From NCBI RefSeq assembly GCF_026210795.1, contig NC_089458.1, positions 744,001-808,000 of the forward strand: a stretch of DNA of 64,000 bases. The letters run 5' to 3'. The notes under the pieces are model-generated. The model saw only the letters and a list, made by a program, of their open reading frames with translations. It did no database searches and was not told the DNA's origin. Both the position numbers and the translations under genes were made by a program. This document shows positions 35,225-46,283 of this stretch, piece by piece. This DNA comes from Rhizophagus irregularis (taxonomy: Eukaryota > Glomeromycota > Glomeromycetes > Glomerales > Glomeraceae). How positions within the stretch are numbered: position 1 is the stretch's first letter; each line of letters begins with the position of its first letter.

Positions 35225-35593
35225 TTACTTTACTAAAAATGGCCAATTTTTTGAAATATTTTTATAGACCTAGATACAATGGCTTTCAAAACAATTGTGC
35301 AATTATTTTGTAAAATTTTTAAAATATATCAAGATATATTTAAGGTATTTTTGAGATTAAAATATTAAAATAATATCAAAGTTAATTATATTATAATAAT
35401 AAAATAATAACAAAAATATTAAAAAATTATTGTAATATTATTTTGAGTTATTTTTATAGACCTAGATACAATATAATTACAAAATAATAACAAAAATATA
35501 ATAAAAACATTTTGATGTATTAAATGTATTTTTGTAGTATTTTAAAATTATTACAAAATCATTTCAAAAAATTGGCCATTTTTAGTAAAGTAA
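35225..35593. mobile_element. MITE with about 33-bp inverted termini
   Basis: TTACTTTACTAAAAATGGCC... at 35225 is matched by its reverse complement ending at 35593; about 33 bp pair without mismatch. Inside, the phrase 'tttttatagacctagatacaat' occurs twice in direct orientation. 369 bp, non-coding, no clear TSD. Confidence 0.75.
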
Positions 35594-35688
35594 TTCTACT
35601 ATATAATAAAAAAATCTATTTTACTCTGATTTCTGAAACAGTAGTAAATAATACTTTCTAAAAGAAAGTATTAAACCATTTCTGAATA

Positions 35689-35760
35689 CTAAAGTAAAAT
35701 AAATGCTAAAATCAATTTTTAGTTAAAAAATCAATTTTTAGCATTTATTTTACTTTAGTT
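35689..35760. repeat. Near-perfect palindrome with stems of about 26 bp
   Basis: ACTAAAGTAAAATAAATGCT is repeated in reverse complement about 30 nt later. The loop repeats 'atcaatttttag'. It could form a cruciform. Origin unknown. Confidence 0.7.
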
Positions 35761-36408
35761 ACTTTAGTTAAAAAGTTAATTTTTTTTTACATTAAAATTA
35801 AAAATTTATATATAATTTTATTATTAATAAAATATAAAAATACTTTAAAATTAAAATAAATATAAAATTGTTAATAAAAATAACTAATTTTATTAATTTT
35901 TAGGTGTTCAGTTATTTTTGGCAATTCACTGTATATCTGTTTAAAACAATTTTCTTATTAAAAAGATATTTTTTTTTATATTAAAAATGATCAATGAAAA
36001 AGCAAAAAAAAAAATAATAAAAAATTGGTTTAAATAAATTAAACTGTATGTTTGATAGAAAATATCAAATATATATTAATCCAAATTAAATAAGACAATG
36101 TAATTATATATATTTAAATGTATATTTAAATGTATAATAAAAAATTTATAAGCTATTGATTTAGCAAAAATTGCATCCTGATTATTAAAAATAATGAAAT
36201 TATCAAATTTTTAATATATCTTATTATGCAAAATTATTATTAAAGAAAGAATTACTAAATTGCAAATTAAAAGAAATAAGTTGAAAATAACATTAAAACA
36301 CAATAGTATTTTTATAAAATATGACAAATTTAGTATTATTACTTATTAGTATATTCAATATTTAATTAAATAATTTTTGTATTACTATTTTATTATTATT
36401 ATCAGTTA

Positions 36409-37090
36409 TTAAAATTCTGAATCAGGTCAGGTTAATTGATAAATCTGACCTGAAATTTTTTTTTAGGTCATATCAGATTATCTATTTAGCCTGACCTGAA
36501 CTGAAACCTAAAATTTTCAGGATTTTTTAAAAAAAAAATGGTGCAACCCATTTTTTTTCGAAATATTGCGATTCACTTTTTTATAATAAAATCATATAAA
36601 AAGGTGAATCGCAATACCGCAATTCACTTTTTATATATAGAATTAATATAAAAGGTGAATACCAATATCGCAAATCATTTTTATTATATAAAATTAATAT
36701 AAAAAAGTGAATTCCAATATCGCAACTCACTTTTATTATATAAAATCAATATAAAAAAGTGAATTCCAATATCGCAACTCACTTTTATTATATAAAATCA
36801 ATATAAAAAAGTGAATTCCAATATCGCAACTCACTTTTATTATATAAAAAATCAATATAAAAAAGTTAATTCCAATATTGCAACTCACTTTTATTATATA
36901 AAATTAATGTAAAAAGTGAATCATAATATCACAACTTACTTTTATTATATTGTTTCAAGTCAACAGGTCATTCAGGTTATATTGATGTCACAACCTGAAC
37001 TGATGCTAAATTGCAATTGCTAAACCTGAACTGATAAATTCAGGTCAACCTGTCAGGTACCTGAATTTGGTCAACCTGTTCAAAACTCTA
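36409..37090. mobile_element. MITE-like element with CAGGTCAGGTT subterminal repeats
   Basis: The outer ends (taaaattctgaatcaggt; reverse of acctgttcaaaactcta) resemble the termini of the element at 43199-43650. Inside both ends are several copies of aggtcaggtt/aacctgacctg phrases in both orientations (36423-36510 and 36957-37080). The centre is the 52-bp tandem repeat. Exact borders are uncertain. Confidence 0.55.
36565..36950. repeat. About 52-bp tandem repeat, about seven copies
   Basis: Unit of the form 'gtgaattccaatatcgcaactcac' plus 'ttttattatataaaatcaatataaaaaa'. The gtgaat/gttaat word begins at 36604, 36655, 36707, 36759, 36811, 36865 and 36916, a spacing of 51-54 bp. The middle three copies are nearly identical and the outer ones diverged. 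Each unit carries an inverted pair (gtgaat...cactt), so units can fold individually. Confidence 0.9.
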
Positions 37091-37701
37091 ATTATTATAC
37101 TATATTTATTACTATTATATAATTTATATAAATGTACTATTACTATAATTTAAATTAAATATAAACATTCTGATATATTAACAAATTAGAATATTTTTTT
37201 AACATCATTGATAATAAAGATTTTTTTCAAACATATAAAACAGTATATATCAGAATTATTTAGATTTATCAAAGAATTAATTAATACAGTGAAATTAAAA
37301 ATAATAATAGCTAACTGTTATATTGAATTTTTTTTTTTTTTTTTTAATGATCTATATATACTTTATTGATATTAAGTTCATATACCATATAAATAAATTA
37401 TCATGAGCTATATCCACCCAATAGGATGCGATCATCAAAATATAAATGATAACAAACAAAATAAAGAAAATAACAATAATAATTTTTTTTTTTTTATTTA
37501 TAGTATAACTGGTCGAAACTTTATGATAATATTGTAACGGTACAAGATACAAATAAGGAAAGTGTCCCACTCCCGCTGTGCAATGAGAATATCCAGGCAC
37601 ACTTGTGTCAAATGACACTTCGCACCAAAAAAAATAAAATGAAAACAACAAAAAACAAAAATAAAAAACAAAAGGTAAAAGCTGATAATGAAACTACCAT
37701 A
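37091..37701. other. AT-rich DNA with a GC-richer patch
   Basis: Around 37500-37640 composition is less AT-rich and the minus strand is open for about 100 codons, without an ATG at its start and without a recognised motif. Possibly a decayed exon; no gene is claimed. Confidence 0.35.
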
Positions 37702-38611
37702 TGGGCTGATTTGTCTACCTTTAATTAAAATATTGATTTTATTACATTTTTATTATACAAAATACTATATAATATACAGTAAATTGGGGGTGAATATTAA
37801 AAAACTTTTATTTAATGTTATTATACTATAAGTTGGTAAATATTTCTTTTAAATTAATATAATTCTTAGCACTTACTATATATATTAAAATTTTGTATCT
37901 CAACTTTAAACGTAAATATCTCCAGATCTAATGATCCAATCGGCAAGCTCTATTTTCGCTTATATAGACCAGATCAAGGGCTTTCTGAAGAGCCTAAATT
38001 TATAAAAAACGGATCAGTGAATCCCAAGATATTTGCGTTTAAGCATGTTAAAAAGTTCGTACCTCAACTTTAAACATAAATATCTCTGGATCTAATGATT
38101 CAATTGGCAAGCTCTTTTTTCGCCTGGGCTTTCCAATGAGCCTAAAATTATAGAAAACGGATTAGTGAATCTTGATATATTTGCGTTTAAAGATGGTAAT
38201 ACAAATTCTGACATAAAATAATTATTTTTATTGTTTGAAAATATCTATTATGATACCATCTTTTTATATAATATTTTTATTATACTTTTATAAATATTTA
38301 TAGCTACTAAGACTATATAAATTTTTATTTTACTTTATATTTTATTAAAATATACTTACTTTTTAATAATATATGTTAAAAATTCCATATATATGAGAAA
38401 TGGATTTTTTATTAGTGAAATGGGTTTTTTCACACCTCTTTTACATTTAATAATTTAAGTTTCGCAAATGTAAATTTTTGTTCAACTTATTATTAAGTCA
38501 AGTGATCATCAATCAGATGATTTTTTGGTATTACAAAACAATTTTGAGTAACGAAAATTGTGCAAATCAATTCAATAACTCTTTTTAATGCAGAATAGAC
38601 AAATCAGCCCA
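37702..38611. mobile_element. TGGGCTGATTTGT-family MITE, copy A (TA TSD)
   Basis: Termini TGGGCTGATTTGTCTAC and (inverted) AGACAAATCAGCCCA are flanked by TA on both sides, as for Tc1/mariner-type insertion. 910 bp. It holds two adjacent, diverged copies of a module of about 165 bp (around 37880-38045 and 38050-38210) containing 'gatctaatgatYcaatYggcaagctc'. Inverted relative to copies B and C. Confidence 0.8.
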
Positions 38612-38639
38612 TATGCCCTATAACTACTACACTTCTAAA

Positions 38640-40370
38640 ACTAGGCCCACTGATCATTTTATACGGAATTCCTCAAGATACTCCTAATTTTCGTAACATT
38701 AATCTAATTTCAGCTAAAACAGTTAGTTTGTCAACGCTGTCTAAGCTCTTGTCAATTTTCTTAGATCACTTAGTCTCCTTTTGTTTCTTATCCGATTTAG
38801 ATGTATTAGTATTATTCTGTGATACCTTGGAATCATCATCTTGTTTCACCTTCTGATGGCGGTTCCTTCTTTGCTTTAAATTAGGGAGTAATATCTTTTC
38901 CAATTACCTGTAAATTCAGGTAAACTGAAAGCCTTACCGATAACTCTATTCAAGTCAGCTCACGATTCGTAGTAAATTATCAATTTGCGGGTACCTTATC
39001 TTGAATTAATTTAAATGCTTTACACTCCACAAAGAATAGAGTAAGCAAGGTTTTCTAGGTATAAAGTTGCAATAGTAGTGGAAACAGAAATTCCAATTGA
39101 CACTGCCTGGAATCGCTCCCGTTCTTTTTTTTGTTTCAGATCCAAATAGCCGGAAACCATCTTACAGGTAAACCTTCAAGTGGAGTGGTCCATACTCCAC
39201 TATTCCATAGATCTAATGCTGCCTTGTTGAGGTTCACTGTCACAGTAATAGTAGTGTATTTCTGTTGCGATTTAAATTTAATTGCGATAACTTGATCCCA
39301 GGCCTTTAAGTTGACAAGGATGACAATGTTGGTCCATCAAGCGATATCATATACTGTAATTTCTCAAATATTCTTCTTAATTTCAGGATTATATCCTGTC
39401 ATCACAGTGCTAATTGTTTTGGATGCAAGTGTAGCAGGTTGTTTCTTAGGAGTCTTACGGCTATCTATTGTCTTAAAGATATTAGCCTTAATTATTTTTT
39501 AAAAAATTTTGAATTACGGCTATAAGATTTTTATAGCCTTAATTAATTACGGCATATAAAAATTTTGTATTATGACACTTTTTTGAATTACGGCTAACAT
39601 CTTTAAGACAGACTAGTTTTTGAAATAGGCACAGTTTTTTTCATCTTTTTATCCATTTTAGGAGAAGATGAGCTTGGTCTGCTCGAGTCACTATTCTAGT
39701 CCTATTTAACTGCTTTCGTATAGAAAACTCACTTCCTTCCTTTTCCTTTAAGAGTAAAAGCTACAGCATCTGCTTTAAAAGTTTTGGGTGAGACAGGAAT
39801 AAAGGGCTCATCCTCCATCTAATCTATTTTGACTCAATTTGTGCTATAAGCTGCTGTAATTGTGATTGGGGTTCAGGGTATGCATAAATTTCCATATCCA
39901 TCGAGGTATTTTCTGTGGAACTGGATACGTAATTGATTTGTTGTGATGACGTCATCAAACTTTACTTTCAAAAGTTATCAACCTTCTGACCAAGCAAGAA
40001 TTGAAAATGTTGAGAGTACATAAGTATAATAAAGAGAAAGTGATAAAGTTTGGTGAGGTTCTTCACTCCAAAAGTACTGAAAACATCTTGAAATTCAGAT
40101 AATAGGGCTTCATAAGGTGCTAAGTCTTCGCCAGCAGTTTGTTTAATGGTATCAACTATGTGTTTTTCACTCATGTTATCTGCGGTATATTCTCTTAAAC
40201 CAACCTTCAAAAAGTCAAGAAAATAACTATTTTTGAGGTTGTTAATATGTTATTTAACCTTTAAATAGTCAACTAAAGGTTGGTTGTTATTATCGTAAGC
40301 CATTTTTAACGAAAAAGTTGCTGAAATTTTCTTGGGAAAAAATGGTCTATGCGATCATCAGAAAGAGTTT
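38640..40370 (-). pseudogene. Decayed LINE-type ORF1 (gag-like) region
   Basis: On the minus strand there are coding-like pieces separated by stops and frame changes: MAYDNNNQPLVDYLK then VGLREYTADNMSEKHIVDTI near 40310-40100, MTSSQQINYVSSSTENTSMD near 39950, EDEPFIPVSPKTFKADAVAF near 39800, GLPVRWFPAIW near 39150, and SKKIDKSLDSVDKLTVLAEI near 38740. The order (short acidic/Gln-rich N part, 'FIPVSPKTF...KGKGRK', 'RWFPA.W', Lys-rich tail) is the pattern I associate with first ORFs of Rhizophagus LINE-like elements. That association is from memory and uncertain. A small hairpin element (39470-39609) is inserted. Confidence 0.45.
39470..39609. mobile_element. 140-bp hairpin MITE
   Basis: GTCTTAAAGATATTAGCC... 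at 39470 and its inverse ending at 39609 pair over about 24 bp with two mismatches. An inner inverted pair (aattacggctata / tatagccttaatt) adds structure. It lies inside the decayed ORF1 region. No TSD is seen. Confidence 0.7.
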
Positions 40371-40382
40371 CCTCTTATAGTC

Positions 40383-40605
40383 AATAACAATAATAATAAA
40401 ATACAAATAAAATATAAATAAAAATAATAATAAAATAGAAAATAAAAGAAAATAAAAATAAACATGCAATTTAAAATAAAATTAAAAAAATAAAAGTAAA
40501 AATTAATAGTAAAAAATAACAAATAAAATAAAATAAAAGTAAAAAATCAAATAAAATAAAATAAGTATAAAATTAAAAATAAAATAAAAAATTAAAGTAA
40601 AATGA
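40383..40605. repeat. Low-complexity (AAAAT/AAATA)n tract
   Basis: More than 200 bp made almost wholly of A with regularly spaced T, reading aataaaataaaa-type words. On the minus strand it is T-rich and directly follows the LINE C-terminal coding remnant, so it may derive from that element's A-rich tail. Confidence 0.7.
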
Positions 40606-40611
40606 TCCAAA

Positions 40612-42900
40612 TTATGTTGTTGTTAAATCTATAACAATATTGTTAACAATATTTTTTGTCTTTTTATAAGCCCAACTATACCACCAATTGTTATTAATCA
40701 ATAAACACATCTGGTTATGAGCTTTTTTTTCTACTTTGTAACATTTTAATAAGATGGAATCTTCATCTGATAGATTTTTCTGTTGTATTGAATTCAGTTT
40801 AGATTGAATATCATTAAGAATTACAGTTTGGTTTTTCTGTGAATCTGGTAAATTATTCTTTTTTAATTGTTGTTTATCTTGTCTTAGATGTTTAGCTTGT
40901 TGGTAAGAGAATTTGAAGTACCAATTCATATTTTCAGATATATTTAATTTATCTTTTCTTTCAATTTCTTTTTTTTTTTCCCATGCTATGCCAAATTAAT
41001 TCTTTGAAGTGAATAATAAAAGAATCCAGAAGTGAGGCCAAAAATAAAATATTCTTTAATTCTGAAAATCCAAATGTCTGTTTTGATATGATGGATAATT
41101 TAGTATTAATCTTAGCTTTCAAAACTAATAAGCAAAAATCAATAAATTTATTATCATCATGTTGTAATTCTAGTAACTGAATTAATTTTTCTCTTATAAC
41201 CTTGAATGTATTTTTTGGTAAATTACTTAATTTTTGAATTATAAGAATTAAGTCATCTTGTATTCTGCTTTTAATTATAGGCCATAGATCCTTATTGGCA
41301 TCACATTCAATAAAGTGAAATCTGTTTTCTTCTTTATTAGTATTGCATCTGGGACAAACAAAATCTTTGTATATGTCTAGTTTTCGTTGGATTAGAGTAA
41401 TACCAGGACTCTGCTTACTTATAATAAAGGTTACCATAGAAAATTAGCCCTTTACTAATAGTTTTTATCTTACTTTTTTCTTAAATTCTATTGGTTAATT
41501 AGCTAAAAAGAAAAAAAAATCATAACAATGTAACATAAAATTTCCTTTTATAGTAGGATCTGCAAAGAATTTTATATATGATTTTTACCTTAGGCTTAAA
41601 GGTGACTTATCTATAAGTAAGCAGAGTCTTGTAACACCTATAGAAAGAAGTTTAGTAAATAATTTAACAATAAATATTAAATACCAATGTTTTTTTGATG
41701 AAATACAATTAAATCCTTTATATTTATGAATCAAATTTCAAGTTATATTCCAGGCTATTGGTGTCTCATGTCCATTATTTTTTAACATTGACGGCCATTC
41801 TAATATTCATTAGAGTTTTAATAAATTTCCTTAAATTGTATTCAATTGGAAACTGTTTGAATGTTGGAAAATATCTAACTATTCTATTGCTATAGTTAAA
41901 TCTATTATTAAAATAAGAGTTGCTACTACATGCATTCTTTGCTAATTTATCTACCATTTCATTTATTACATCTCCACTGTGTCCCTTAACTTTCACTACT
42001 AGATCCATTTTTTTTTCTTGTAAAAGAATATTTATCTTGAGTAGAATTAAAGAATTTGATTACTTCAATAATTTCCTACTCAATTTATTGTTTTGGTTAT
42101 TAATCATATGTATTGCATTTTGACTATCTATATAAATCTTAATTTTTGCATTCATGGGGTCAGTGAATAATGCCATAAGAATTGCCACTAATTCTGATCA
42201 TATGGGGATGACATAAAGATAAGACTTAACTAACGATTAACTGTGCTTCATTATTAATACAAAATGCCGCTCCCATGTTTGAGTATACTAAATTAGAATC
42301 TTGTTTTTCCATTAATGTGGGGTACTTGACTTAAGTGAATCATCTGTATAATATTCAACCACTGTTCTCTCTACTAGTATATTTCTAATTTCCATTAATC
42401 GCGATTTTAAGTTATCATCATCTATCTATCTGTGAATCCATATGTTCACAACTAATGGTAAAATAATTTCTGGATCTGGAAATGATGTTGTTGACCTATT
42501 ATTGGATATTGAGATATGATAGATTGATAATAACTATTTGCTAGGAAAGTTCTAACTACACATATTGGAATTTTTATCTAATATTGCTACTTTATAGCAG
42601 TTAGCTGGTATGGATTGTCCTGTATTCTGCCATCTAATAGTTCCATTATTATTGAATCCTAAATGATAATTCACTAAAATCCCCTTCACGTGATAATGTA
42701 ATTTGGTAACCTTGTTTATTGACCATATATTTGTATCAGCTGTTGGCTTCCTGATGAAAATGATCTGTCTTTGATGTGCATCTGGTACAATATCCAGTAA
42801 AAAAGCCCAATGATTTACTTTGGCAAGCTCCAGATCATTAGCAACCGTTAAATTATCTATTCTAGATGTACACAAGTGGGCTACATCACGATACCATTTA
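40612..42900 (-). pseudogene. Decayed LINE ORF2: RNase H and zinc-binding C-terminal region
   Basis: Minus-strand remnants in the order of a non-LTR retrotransposon 3' half. First comes a segment at 42875-42552, then an RNase H domain (about 42330-41775) with YSNMGAAFCINNEAQ, ELVAILMAL, IKIYIDSQNAIHMI and KVKGHSGDVINEMVDKLAKN, i.e. the conserved D-x-Q-A and G-H-S-G...N...D-x-L-A motifs. A Cys/His segment follows (about 41340-41280, CPRCNTNKEENRFHFIECD) and a Lys/Gln-rich end (40929-40612). An in-frame stop follows KLSRKLLK, and a 218-bp MITE (41409-41626) splits the region. Not functional. Confidence 0.75.
41409..41626. mobile_element. 218-bp MITE, CTCTGCTTACTTATA termini (copy 1)
   Basis: CTCTGCTTACTTATAATAAA at the left and its inverse ...tataagtaagcagag at the right. 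It is inserted between the RNase H and zinc-binding remnants of the LINE. A second copy is at 63371-63576 and a left-end fragment at about 43008-43075. Confidence 0.8.
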
Positions 42901-43007
42901 GCTATTCTTCCTTATATAGGGAGTAATGCTAATTTGCGATATTATTTCCATTTATACGGATACGCCGGCCTAATAAACAACTAGTTGATATAGTATATTG
43001 GAGGACC

Positions 43008-43075
43008 TTGCTTACTTCTAATAAAGGTCACCCACAAGCCTAAGGTAAAAATTACATAGAAAAGTCAAAAAAACT
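43008..43075. mobile_element. Left-end fragment of the CTCTGCTTACTTATA MITE
   Basis: 'ccttgcttacttctaataaaggtcac' followed by 'aagcctaaggtaaaaatta' matches both ends of the 218-bp MITE with the middle deleted. Confidence 0.55.
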
Positions 43076-43198
43076 GGTTGAATTTATAAGGTTTTTCTTT
43101 ATAAATTAAAAAAAGTAAATGTAATTCAGTGGTAAGTTTTTTTTATGTAACTGTTAAGTATATGGTAAAATTAAACAGGATTTTAAAATGTAAGTGAA

Positions 43199-43650
43199 TA
43201 GTGCTCTGAAACAAGTTGAGTTGACTCAAGAGTTGGTCAAGTCGAGTCGAGTTGAAAATTACAATCAAATCAAATCGATTCGAATCGAGTTAATAATTTA
43301 ATAAAATTGAGTCGAGTCGAGTTAAGCTGAATTAAACATAATTCCAGCCAAATTTATGGAATTTCCTTTTTTGGAAATTATGCTACACAAAATCCGAGAC
43401 GAAATTTTTTGAAAATTACAAAAATGGAATTTTGTGAAATGGCTATAGCCAAAAAAGGAAATGATCAGCATAGCTGAAGAAAATCACATGATTTAATTTG
43501 ACTCGACTCAATTCAATTTGACGGGTCAACTTGACTAGAATCAAGTTAGGTTTATATTTTTTATAATTTTAACTCGACTCGACTCGATTTAATTCAAGTC
43601 GAATTGAGTTTACATATAACTCGACTTGACTCGACTTGTTCAGAGCTCTA
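43199..43650. mobile_element. MITE with TAGAGCTCTGAAC-type termini and GAGTCGAGTCGAG arrays
   Basis: Ends TAGTGCTCTGAAACAAGTTG and (inverted) CAACTTGTTCAGAGCTCTA-like sequence. Both flanks carry runs of 'gagtcgagtcgagtt', in inverted orientation at the two ends. A small inverted pair (ttccttttttgg / ccaaaaaaggaa) sits in the middle at about 43365-43465. 452 bp, no coding capacity, no TSD found. Confidence 0.75.
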
Positions 43651-44236
43651 AACATACACTTAAGACGTTCTATCAATCTTGCTCTAAAAACCTGACTTTT
43701 AGGATAAAATTAATTTTTTATTTCATCTCCTTATAACTACTGACCACCAGTCAACTACGTACCTCCCTAAAAAATTAAAAAAAGCAGAGCGTAAACTATA
43801 AAACCCTGCATATTCATTCAAAATATAAATTTGATTATAAACTTTCTAAATCACTAAAAAGGTTAAGCTAATTAAGTTTTCTATTTGGATCAATATATTT
43901 ATCTTCATTAAGATTTTCTTCAACTTTCTTAAGATTAATTTTTAATCTCCTTTCTTTTTCTTTTTCTTTTTCTTTTTCTATCAATCCAAAAATTCCAACT
44001 TTTTTCAAAAATAAAATTCCTTAACAAAACTAAGAATTTTTTCTTGTAAATTTTGATTTTTAAAAATTAAGGACGTATATGCTGATAACTCACAAAAAAT
44101 TATACTTTTAATTAAATTTATAAAGGTAATTTTCATTTCACTGTAGGTACGATCCTAAAAAGTCATTTTATTAATAATCTCGTCATCAATAATAGGAACT
44201 TTATCTGCATTAATCAACAAAGTGTTACAAGCTATA
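43651..44236. other. AT-rich DNA with a TTTTTC microsatellite
   Basis: Contains (ctttttt)n-like pyrimidine repeats at about 43950-43980. No gene is recognised. Confidence 0.5.
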
Positions 44237-44711
44237 TGGGCTGATTTGTTTACTCTGCATTAAAAAGAGTTATTGATTGATTTTCACAATTTTTGTTACT
44301 CAAAATTGTTTTGTAATACCAAAAAATCATCTGATTGATGATTACTTGACTAAATAATAAGTTGAACAAAAATTTACATTTGCAAAACTTAAATTATTAA
44401 ATGTAAAAGAGCTGTGAAAAAACCCATTTCACTAATAAAAAATCCATTTCTCATATATATGGAATTTTTAATATATATTATTAAAAAGTAAGTATATTTT
44501 AATAAAAAATAAAGTAAAATAAAAATTTATATAACCTTAGTAGCTATAAATGTTTATAAAAGTATAATAAAAATATCATATAAAAGATGGTATCATAATA
44601 GATATTTTCAAACAACAAAAATAATTATTTTATGTCAGAATTTATATTACCATCTTTAAACACGAATATATCAAGATTAATATTTTAATTAAAGGTAGAC
44701 AAATCAGCCTA
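44237..44711. mobile_element. TGGGCTGATTTGT-family MITE, copy B (deleted form)
   Basis: Same termini and TA flanks as copies A and C, but only 475 bp. It matches the outer parts of copy C closely and lacks the pair of 165-bp modules entirely, so it is an internal-deletion derivative or the ancestral form. Confidence 0.8.
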
Positions 44712-44937
44712 TATGCTCTGAAAAAATGTCATACATGGTTATGTTATACTTATTATTATCTTCAGTTGATGTAGCATAATCTAGGTTATATTTGGTAATT
44801 TTTCTTGTCCATCTAGATTTGGCATTCTCATTTGTTATCATCTGTCAGTTGCCATGATACTAGAATTCCAGACATTACATATACAACTCAGTGGCAACTT
44901 TTTCGCAGATTGACCTAAATTTCACAAAAAAAAATCA

Positions 44938-45066
44938 GTTTTTTGCGATTATTTCAGCATCCAGTAGTCCAATTTGTACAAACATTTTTTTGTTTTGTAG
45001 CTCTCATTGAACTCTACAAAATAAAAAAAATCCGCATGAATCAGATCACTGGATACCGAGATAATT
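44938..45066. repeat. Imperfect hairpin, about 60-bp arms
   Basis: 'gcgattatttcagcatccagtag' on the left pairs with 'ctggataccgagataattgc' on the right, and the inner parts (tttgttttgtagctctcattga / tcaatgag-type inverse) continue the pairing. Probably a small hairpin element in the LINE remnant. Confidence 0.5.
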
Positions 45067-45208
45067 GCAAAAAAAATGGAAAATAAAAAAAGAGTAAATT
45101 GGATCTTTTTTGGCAAAAAGTCAGTTATAAGTTCTATAAGAGATGTCTGGGGTCTTATGATAATAATTATGTAATAAACTAAGTAATTTGTTTGTATGTT
45201 ATTCTGGA

Positions 45209-45452
45209 TAAGGTTGCTTGTCTAAACCTCTTCAAAATCCTATGATTAGTTTCGTCAAAATTTTACTATAGATTTATTATAGTTTCAGCAGAGTTTCAGC
45301 AGTTTTGGCATTTATAATAAGTTTCGGCAGTTTCGCCTTTCTCTAAAGTTTCGCCAGTTTTTTAATATAACTTTAATATAGTTTCGGCAGAATTTCGCTT
45401 TTCGGCGAAACGCCATCTTGCCTAAACCCCTAGGTTTCGGCAAGCAACCTTA
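45209..45452. mobile_element. hAT-type MITE with 8-bp TSD ATTCTGGA
   Basis: Perfect 12-bp inverted termini TAAGGTTGCTTG...CAAGCAACCTTA, 244 bp, flanked by ATTCTGGA at 45201-45208 and 45453-45460. The interior repeats 'gtttcggcag/gtttcgcc' words about eight times. Removing the element and one TSD restores continuous LINE-like sequence. Confidence 0.9.
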
Positions 45453-46140
45453 ATTCTGGACTCAACTTTTTCTTGTTATAACGCTTAAAGGAATTGTGTA
45501 GTCTGAGAATTTTTCTGGGTAGTTCTTTATCTGCTGCATTTATTATAATACTGTTAAGTTGGTCCCAATATCTATCTATGTCTTTCTGAGAGTACTTTAT
45601 AAAATTGGCTTTTTCTTCAAGGACGTCTTGGTCAAGTGAGTCTATCTGATCTTTTATATTGAGTTGGAAGTTTTTTCATATCGCTTTTTCAATATTATCG
45701 CAGTCATATATGACTCTAGTGTGGGCATTACCAGTAAATAATTTATCATATACTGTATTTTTCCTATTATTTCATATAAGGTCAGAGGTGTCTATAGTTA
45801 CTGTAATAATGCATAGTCACTATATGTGATAAACATCGAGAGAGTAATTGAGAAATTTAATACATTATTACTGTGAGTTTCAGATACTCAGATTTGATCT
45901 AATCTCATGCTAACTCCTTTTTTGTGATAAGTGTTTCCTAGTATTTTTTTATTAAGCTTCCTATATGAGTCTATAAGTTCCAATGCTTCAAGATCATTGG
46001 TTTGAAGTTATATTGTAAGGTAGTGCAATCGATTTGACAACTGTTATATTGAATTAATAAAATTAGCTATTATAATTAATCAAATATTTGATAAAAATAA
46101 TTTAAAATTAGATGTAATTAATATATTTAATTATGAGTAA

Positions 46141-46283
46141 ATTTATTCATCGCACGTGCGATGCATCGCCACTTTCCTTTTTTGTAAATTATTTATGTTG
46201 ATCAACCTGCTTATACATCGCCACCCCCCTTAAAATGGCAATGATAAACATAAAAATTTGCATCGCACGTGCGATAAATAAAT
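46141..46283. mobile_element. 143-bp MITE with palindromic termini
   Basis: Both ends carry ATTTATTyATCGCACGTGCG, then atgca, in inverted orientation. Each terminus itself contains the perfect palindrome TCGCACGTGCGA. The interior has no coding capacity. Confidence 0.75.

Larger units (their letters stand above)
44730..46020 (-). pseudogene. Decayed LINE ORF2: endonuclease end and linker
   Basis: Minus-strand pieces: 'LELIDSYRKLNKKILGNTYH' then KKGVSMRLDQI*VSETHSN near 46000-45850 (the endonuclease 'SRIDYI.VS' region with a stop), then DRYWDQLNSIIINAADKELP and RKILRLHNSFKRYNKKKL near 45590-45470 (the linker before reverse transcriptase). It is interrupted by the 244-bp MITE at 45209-45452 and, further on, by the hairpin at 44938-45066. 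More LINE-like sequence (NAKSRWTRKITKYNLDYATS) follows near 44830. Non-functional. Confidence 0.6.

Noticed and set aside
36565-36950. CRISPR-like array
   Set aside because: The approximately 52-bp units are directly adjacent with no unique spacers, and the context is eukaryotic; this is a plain tandem repeat.
37352-37651. 99-codon minus-strand frame (contains CEVSFDTSVPGYSHC) with a hydrophobic end
   Set aside because: No ATG start, no family match, ends in AT-driven hydrophobic sequence. Could be a decayed exon but is not supportable as a gene.
39311-39502. 63-codon plus-strand frame
   Set aside because: Antisense to the decayed LINE ORF1 pieces and runs into an inserted hairpin element.
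43199-43650. Protein-coding or promoter region because of repeated GAGTCGAGTCGAG words
   Set aside because: The words are in inverted orientation at the two ends and the whole is bounded by inverted termini, so a MITE explains it better.
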